A stretch of DNA of 10,551 nucleotides from Gammaproteobacteria bacterium (GTDB taxonomy: Bacteria; Pseudomonadota; Gammaproteobacteria; JAPPPA01): positions 1 to 10,551 of the forward strand of contig JAPPPA010000256.1 of assembly GCA_028817755.1 (NCBI GenBank), written 5' to 3'. Both the position numbers and the translations under genes were made by a program. Under the pieces are notes generated by a model. That model searched no databases. It worked only from the letters and a program-made list of their open reading frames with translations, and had not been told where the DNA came from. Positions 6,599 to 10,551 of this stretch are shown piece by piece (within the stretch, counting starts at the first letter, position 1; each line of letters starts with the position of its first letter).

Positions 6599-8713
6599 TT
6601 AGGGCGTTTCATCTACCAGTACCTGAGCACCAGCGGTGACGCTATATATGCGCCATAGGCTTTGGCCTTCGTCTTCTTCATCGACAATGGAGTTAACGTG
6701 GTACCAGGTGCATAACGTTTTAGCCGGTGTTATTTCCATAATGGAGTAACCACGGTTTTCTAAATCAACCGCACGAATATGCGGGTTATTGGTAGTCAAA
6801 CCACTGGTTAAGCTGCCGCCAGGATCAGGCAAGCCCGGTGAAGTGATGGATGGGGTTACGAACTCAACACCAAAGTTCTTGCTACTTGCAAAAAAGGCTG
6901 GATTAAGTGCAGAGGTGTCGCAGGCGTTCCCATCAATAGGGTCACGCTTACGTGGATCATCTACAAGGTCGATAGCCCATGAGGTATGAATATCGCCGGT
7001 CAAGCAAATAAAGTTTTCGATGTTGTTGTTTTCAATCGCATTGAAGATGGTCTCGCGCTCGGCGTCATAACCATCCCATTGGTCATTGTTAATCACGCAG
7101 TTCCAGCGTTGATCTGCAACACCGCCACTCATTGAGATGAGTGGTGGGCCAATAAGGTGGCCCATCATGATTTGCTGGCCGAGTAGCTTCCACGTGGCTG
7201 TTGAGCCTGTCAGGGTGTCCAACATGAAAGTGCGCTGGTCGGCACTCATGAGTTCACGGCTGCTGTCTTCGTAGTCATCTGCGGTTGTATCCGCAATATG
7301 GTGGCGGCCACCTACGCGGGTATCCAGCACGATCAGGTCGGCTAAGTCGCCGTAGCTAAAGCTGCGGTCTAGGCGAGGGTCGTTATAGTTACCAGCACCT
7401 TTGCTACGTACGTCGATAATTGGCAGCCACTCGTTATAAGCCTGTGCTGCAGCTGCTTTACGGTCTTCCCAAGGGCCTTCGTCACGCTGGTTGTCACCAT
7501 GGTTTTCAGCGCCGCCCTCTGGGCCTGTCGCGTCTGGATCGTAACTGTCGTTGGCTGTTTCGTGGTCGTCCCAGGTGTTAATAAAGCTATAGCGCGTATG
7601 TAACAGCTGTAGATCAATATCTTCACGGTAGTTACGGAAACGCAGACGGTAGTCTTCTAATGTAATGGTCTCGGTAATATTGTTGTGCCGATATACACGG
7701 CCAGCTTGGGTTACCGAGGTGTCTTGGTACTCAGTAGGGTTGGTGCCGTCTTCCCCCGCATTGGGGTCGCCAGGGTAGTCGTAAATGTAATCACCTAGGT
7801 GATAAACCCCATCAAGATCATCAATACGGGCTACTTGGCGGTAAGCGTTAAAGTAACCATGTGGGAAGCTAGAGCACGACAACAATGCAATTCGCAGGCT
7901 GTCTGGTGAGCCGGTTGGTAGTGTTTTCGCACGTCCAACGTGCGAGGTATACACATTGCCTGACGGGTCAGTGTTGTTGGGTGCGGTAAAGCGGTAGAAG
8001 TAGGTGGTATTGGCGTTTAAGCCGGTTAGCGTATGCTTAACCGTATGATCTTCTGCCGCTTGTGCCGTAAGGCTGCCGCTTTGCACAACGTTGGTCATGC
8101 GTGCGTCGGTTGCCACTTCCCAGTTAATGATGACATCCCCAGTGGCTTCGTTGGCACGTGTCCAAATAATGAAGCCATCTGCCGCGGGGTCACCAGCGGC
8201 TACGCTTTGGCGGAAGACATTTTGTGTCAGTGCTTCTTCACCAAGATAGCCCAGTGCAGAACAAGCGGAACCCGTAAAACCAAAGGTAACGGTGCCATTG
8301 TCGTTAAAGCTTAGCTGGTGGCCAAAATCGTTTTCCCAGATGCCGACAATGCTTGGGTCGGCGCCAGCATTGCTGAGGCTAGTACGGTGCCATTGTTGCA
8401 AGAACAGTTCGCCGTCATTATCAATTTTCCAATACATAGCATCATGGAAAAGGGCGCGTACTTTGTAATTTCTGCTTTCCGCTGGGTAACTGCAGCCGGC
8501 CACGTCCACATCGCCCAAGTTTAAGGCGAGTTCGAATGTTACTGGGTCGTAAACAAAGGTGCCGGGGTCTGCGACTACAACCGTAACGCCAGGGGCGTCA
8601 TTGCTTGGGCTGCCACAGCTACTAATGCTTGCTGCAGAAAGGCCAATGCCAGCGGCACTGGCGGCTTTAAGGAAATTGCGGCGTTGCTCAACGGATTGAG
8701 TGTTGCTAGCCAT
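6599..8713 (-). CDS. PhoD-family alkaline phosphatase/phosphodiesterase, Tat-exported lipoprotein
   Basis: A 704-residue protein. RRNFLK (11-16) followed by a hydrophobic stretch is a twin-arginine signal; it ends SISSC, so Cys33 is probably lipidated after Tat export. Residues about 45-165 are an extra domain discussed in the findings. PhoD N-terminal beta domain: about 166-265 (FRQSVAAGDPAADGFIIWTR to TTYFYRF). Metallophosphatase domain: about 270-690, with LLSCSSF (Cys280, position of the family's iron ligand), HLGDYIYDY (305-313, Asp308), TWDDHE (380-385), LDTR (463-466) and LTGDIHTSW (571-579, Asp574, His576). PhoD enzymes use Fe3+ and Ca2+ to hydrolyse phosphomonoesters and diesters outside the cytoplasm; Tat export suits folding with metal inside the cell. 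ATG 8713 is chosen because GGAGGAG ends 6 bases upstream; an earlier in-frame TTG lies inside that site. rhlB ends 55 bases upstream on the same strand. Confidence 0.93.
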   Translation of the reverse strand: MASNTQSVEQRRNFLKAASAAGIGLSAASISSCGSPSNDAPGVTVVVADPGTFVYDPVTFELALNLGDVDVAGCSYPAESRNYKVRALFHDAMYWKIDNDGELFLQQWHRTSLSNAGADPSIVGIWENDFGHQLSFNDNGTVTFGFTGSACSALGYLGEEALTQNVFRQSVAAGDPAADGFIIWTRANEATGDVIINWEVATDARMTNVVQSGSLTAQAAEDHTVKHTLTGLNANTTYFYRFTAPNNTDPSGNVYTSHVGRAKTLPTGSPDSLRIALLSCSSFPHGYFNAYRQVARIDDLDGVYHLGDYIYDYPGDPNAGEDGTNPTEYQDTSVTQAGRVYRHNNITETITLEDYRLRFRNYREDIDLQLLHTRYSFINTWDDHETANDSYDPDATGPEGGAENHGDNQRDEGPWEDRKAAAAQAYNEWLPIIDVRSKGAGNYNDPRLDRSFSYGDLADLIVLDTRVGGRHHIADTTADDYEDSSRELMSADQRTFMLDTLTGSTATWKLLGQQIMMGHLIGPPLISMSGGVADQRWNCVINNDQWDGYDAERETIFNAIENNNIENFICLTGDIHTSWAIDLVDDPRKRDPIDGNACDTSALNPAFFASSKNFGVEFVTPSITSPGLPDPGGSLTSGLTTNNPHIRAVDLENRGYSIMEITPAKTLCTWYHVNSIVDEEDEGQSLWRIYSVTAGAQVLVDETP

Positions 8714-8737
8714 AAGTTTCTCCTCCAAAAAAAACTT
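8714..8737 (-). promoter_or_regulatory. Ribosome-binding site of the PhoD-like gene displayed in a hairpin loop
   Basis: In the transcript AAGUUU (plus-strand 8732-8737) can pair with AAACUU (8714-8719), leaving a 12-base loop that holds the GGAGGAG Shine-Dalgarno directly before ATG 8713. The stem is AU-rich and weak, so it may be fortuitous; the Shine-Dalgarno itself is clear. Confidence 0.35.
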
Positions 8738-8768
8738 AAAACATTGCTGCGCGTTTTGCGCCTATAAA

Positions 8769-10058
8769 TTAACGGCGAGGTGGACCGCTCCTGCGGCGGC
8801 GCCCTCCATTTCGGTTACCACCGCCGCCAGAGCGAGGTGGTGGGCCTTTACGTTCTGGACGTGGTGCTTTGGGTTTTGGTTCCACTAGTAGGTCTGGATC
8901 GACTGACTCTAGTGGAATTTTATGGCCGATATAGTCTTCAATATCACCCAAGTTAAAGGCGTAGGTTTCACAAGCAAAGCTAATCGCGTCGCCTTCGGTA
9001 CCGGCACGTGCGGTACGGCCAATACGGTGTACGTAATCTTCGCGGTCGTCGGGTAGGTCGTAGTTAAATACGTGGGTAACGCCGGGAATATGTAGGCCAC
9101 GTGCGGCTACGTCAGTGGCGATAACAATATTCAGCTCGCCGTTTTTAAACTGTTCTAGCAGGCGCTCGCGTTTCTTCTGGCGTACATCGCCACTAATCAC
9201 TTCTACTGAGAAGTCATTGCCTTTTAACCAACGCCAAACGTTTTCCGCTTCGTATTTAGTATTGATAAAGATCATCGCGCGATCTGGCTGCATTTTTTGT
9301 AGCAGACCAATTAGCAGCGGAATCTTTTCGTGGTTGCCGGGGTAGTACATCACCTGGCGTACTTTGTCGGCGGTGACGTTGTCGGTTTCAATTTTTACTG
9401 AAACGGGGTCGCCCATATGCTCATAGGCTAGCTCTAGCACTTTGGCTGAAAGCGTGGCCGAGAACAGTAAATTACGACGGCCTTTTTCAACGCTAGGGCA
9501 GCGGCGAAGTAGGTAACGTAGATCAGAGATAAAGCCAAGATCGAACATGCGATCGGCTTCGTCTAATACCACCACTTCGCATTTGCTGAGCGAGAAAACG
9601 CGTTGTTTGTAGTAATCGATAATACGGCCTGGCGTGCCGACTAAGATGTCGCAGCCTTTTTCGATTTCTTCTTTTTGTTTTTCCCAGTTGGTACCGCCGT
9701 AGGCTAGGCCGAGCTTAACGTCGGTGCCTTTAATTAGCGGTTGAGCATCTTTTTCAATCTGAATGGCTAGCTCGCGGGTTGGCGCCAAAATAAGCGCACG
9801 GCAATGGCGCTTTTCGCGGCCTTCCATTGGCGCTTCGCGTAGCAGCTTGTTGAGTGTACAGAGCAAGAAAGCAATGGTTTTACCGGTGCCGGTTTGGGCT
9901 TGGCCGGCAACGTCTTTGCCTTCTAAAAACTTGGGAATCGACGCTTCTTGAATGGGTGTGCAGAACTCAAAGCCTGCAGAGGCGAGGGCGTCACTTAATG
10001 TAGGTACTAGGTCTAGATCCGCAAAACGCGTATCAGACAGGTGGTCTGGAGTGCTCAT
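8769..10058 (-). CDS. rhlB: ATP-dependent RNA helicase RhlB (DEAD-box)
   Basis: A 429-residue DEAD-box helicase that unwinds structured RNA, in E. coli as part of the RNase E degradosome. All motifs are intact: Q motif with TPIQ (34-37), I AQTGTGKT (54-61), Ia PTRELA (93-98), Ib TPGR (142-145), II DEAD (166-169), III SAT (200-202), IV IFINT (263-267), V ATDVAARGLHIP (314-325) and VI HRIGRTARAG (344-353). RhlB rather than another paralogue is indicated by the N-terminal HLSDTRFADL, KLGLAYGG, DEADRMFDLGFI, SGDVRQKKR, HVFNYDLPDDREDYVHRIGRT and the IGHKIPLESVDPD segment. The tail from about 394 is rich in Pro, Gly and Arg and should bind RNA non-specifically. ATG 10058 matches the family N terminus; an in-frame upstream extension to 10130 has no homology and runs through a hairpin. 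The Shine-Dalgarno is weak (GGA), 10 bases away. Confidence 0.95.
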   Translation of the reverse strand: MSTPDHLSDTRFADLDLVPTLSDALASAGFEFCTPIQEASIPKFLEGKDVAGQAQTGTGKTIAFLLCTLNKLLREAPMEGREKRHCRALILAPTRELAIQIEKDAQPLIKGTDVKLGLAYGGTNWEKQKEEIEKGCDILVGTPGRIIDYYKQRVFSLSKCEVVVLDEADRMFDLGFISDLRYLLRRCPSVEKGRRNLLFSATLSAKVLELAYEHMGDPVSVKIETDNVTADKVRQVMYYPGNHEKIPLLIGLLQKMQPDRAMIFINTKYEAENVWRWLKGNDFSVEVISGDVRQKKRERLLEQFKNGELNIVIATDVAARGLHIPGVTHVFNYDLPDDREDYVHRIGRTARAGTEGDAISFACETYAFNLGDIEDYIGHKIPLESVDPDLLVEPKPKAPRPERKGPPPRSGGGGNRNGGRRRRSGPPRR

Positions 10059-10090
10059 TCTTGTTGTCCGTTGTATGGGCGTAATGGTTG

Positions 10091-10106
10091 GCAGGAACCG
10101 TCCTGC
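10091..10106 (-). repeat. GC-rich hairpin in the rhlB leader
   Basis: GCAGGA (10091-10096) and TCCTGC (10101-10106) form a perfect 6-bp stem with a 4-base loop, 32 bases upstream of the rhlB ATG. No U tract follows, so it is not a terminator; a structural or regulatory leader element is possible. Confidence 0.4.
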
Positions 10107-10140
10107 AGCGACACTACGGAAAACAAGCAACTCTCAACCG

Positions 10141-10173
10141 CAGTGAAAATAGGCTGCGTAGCCTAACACACTG
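10141..10173 (-). repeat. Compound dyad upstream of rhlB: nested inverted repeats
   Basis: An inner stem TAGGCT / AGCCTA (10150-10155 and 10160-10165, loop of 4) is enclosed by an outer stem CAGTG / CACTG (10141-10145 and 10169-10173), with small internal loops of 4 and 3 bases. On the minus strand the inner hairpin is followed by TTTT, so it could be a second, weak terminator behind fadH, an attenuator in the rhlB leader, or a protein-binding site. Confidence 0.45.
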
Positions 10174-10206
10174 GGCATTTGCGGGTTTTTAGGGAGCCAA
10201 AAGTAG

Positions 10207-10237
10207 AAAAGGCCAGCGAGGTTGCCCTACGCTGGCC
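10207..10237 (-). terminator. Rho-independent terminator of fadH
   Basis: GGCCAGCG (10211-10218) and CGCTGGCC (10230-10237) form a perfect 8-bp GC-rich stem, extendable inward by AGG/CCT with one bulged base. On the minus strand it is followed by TTTT and, after CTAC, another TTTT. It starts 18 bases after the fadH stop. Confidence 0.88.
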
Positions 10238-10255
10238 TAAGGGAACAGCCGCGGC

Positions 10256-10551
10256 TTAGATTGCTGCGGCTAGTTCGGTGCCTTGTTTAATGGCCCGTTT
10301 AGCGTCTAGTTCTGCGGCCACATCTGCACCGCCAATCAGGTGATGCTTGGAGCCTTGTGCTTCTAGCGCGTCGACTAAGTCACGTACTGGGTCTTGGCCG
10401 GCACAAAGAATCACGTTGTCTACGTCAGCGGTTTTTAGCTCTTCGCCATCGCCATCGTTGGCAAAGTAGTGCAGACCGTCGTCATCAATATGGCTGTATT
10501 GCACGCCGTGTACGATTTTCACGCCACGGGGGTTTAACTCTTCGCGGTGAG
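10256..10551 (-). CDS. fadH: 2,4-dienoyl-CoA reductase (NADPH), C-terminal part, 5' end outside window
   Basis: FadH is the flavin/iron-sulfur enzyme that reduces 2,4-dienoyl-CoA so that polyunsaturated fatty acids can enter beta-oxidation. The final 97 residues (of an expected ~670) are present, entering at the right edge as HREELNPRGV and ending at TAA 10258-10256. The recognisable C-terminal blocks are VDNVILCAGQDP and HLIGGADVAAELDAKRAI, the end of the FAD/NAD(P)-binding domain, closely matching E. coli FadH. A GTG at 10522 is an internal codon, not a start. The flavin and 4Fe-4S-binding N-terminal parts are off-window. The gene is followed by a strong terminator, so it is probably transcribed independently of rhlB. 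Confidence 0.94.
   Translation of the reverse strand, partial: HREELNPRGVKIVHGVQYSHIDDDGLHYFANDGDGEELKTADVDNVILCAGQDPVRDLVDALEAQGSKHHLIGGADVAAELDAKRAIKQGTELAAAI

Noticed and set aside
7369..7626. Additional open frames overlapping the PhoD-like gene and similar antisense frames across the other genes
   Set aside because: They are overlapped by long, strongly homologous genes, lack ribosome-binding sites and show low-complexity or non-protein-like composition.
8738..8768. Terminator of rhlB from GCGC-AAAAC-GCGC
   Set aside because: The stem is 4 bp and the U-rich stretches begin too far downstream; not convincing as an intrinsic terminator.
10059..10130. In-frame upstream extension of rhlB starting at 10130
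   Set aside because: The added 24 residues have no resemblance to RhlB N termini, run through a GC-rich hairpin, and the family start MSTPDHLSDTRF is at 10058.
1..10551. Defence system, prophage, integron, CRISPR or insertion sequence
   Set aside because: No recombinase, transposase, nuclease or toxin-antitoxin genes and no regular direct repeats or att-like duplications were seen; gene content is chromosomal.

Overview
The window looks like part of a bacterial chromosome from a marine-type gammaproteobacterium. That placement rests on an RF3, RhlB, FadH and ElyC that all read like their gammaproteobacterial counterparts, even base composition, and an export-rich set of lipoproteins. A relative of the Cellvibrionales or Alteromonadales is plausible, but this is inference only. 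I see no tRNA, rRNA, CRISPR, transposase, integrase or phage gene. No stretch over 300 bases lacks a gene; the longest gap is the 197 bases between fadH and rhlB.

Left part (1-4065). The 3' end of prfC (+) meets a minus-strand series convergently. Read in transcription order from about 4000 down to 476, the series is: a Ser-type glutathione S-transferase, a YfcG-like glutathione S-transferase 11 bases later, a small four-helix membrane protein, a rho-independent terminator, elyC (envelope DUF218 protein) and an uncharacterised beta-propeller-like lipoprotein 17 bases after elyC. The terminator hairpin physically contains the first possible start codon of elyC.

Middle (4000-6598). A 66-base divergent intergenic region carries a plausible sigma70 promoter sitting inside a perfect 7+7 inverted repeat. 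It separates the glutathione S-transferase pair from a BASS-family (bile acid:Na+ symporter-like) transporter on the plus strand. The transporter is followed by a secreted, lipidated, Ca2+-dependent phosphoinositide-type phospholipase C with an Ig-like N-terminal domain.

Right part (6571-10551). A bidirectional terminator separates the phospholipase from a convergent PhoD-family phosphodiesterase/alkaline phosphatase. The PhoD protein is a Tat-exported lipoprotein with an unusual extra N-terminal domain. Upstream of it on the same strand lie rhlB (degradosome DEAD-box helicase), a 197-base leader/intergenic region with three hairpins, and the 3' end of fadH (2,4-dienoyl-CoA reductase).

How the genes may work together: the PLC and PhoD-like lipoproteins are both envelope phosphoesterases and share a terminator, which suggests a small organic-phosphorus scavenging unit. 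The two glutathione S-transferases look co-transcribed and may share control with the divergent transporter. prfC, rhlB and fadH are ordinary housekeeping genes. Nothing in the window is clearly a new defence or mobile system. The most unusual items are the regulatory hairpins and the domain architectures of the two phosphoesterases.
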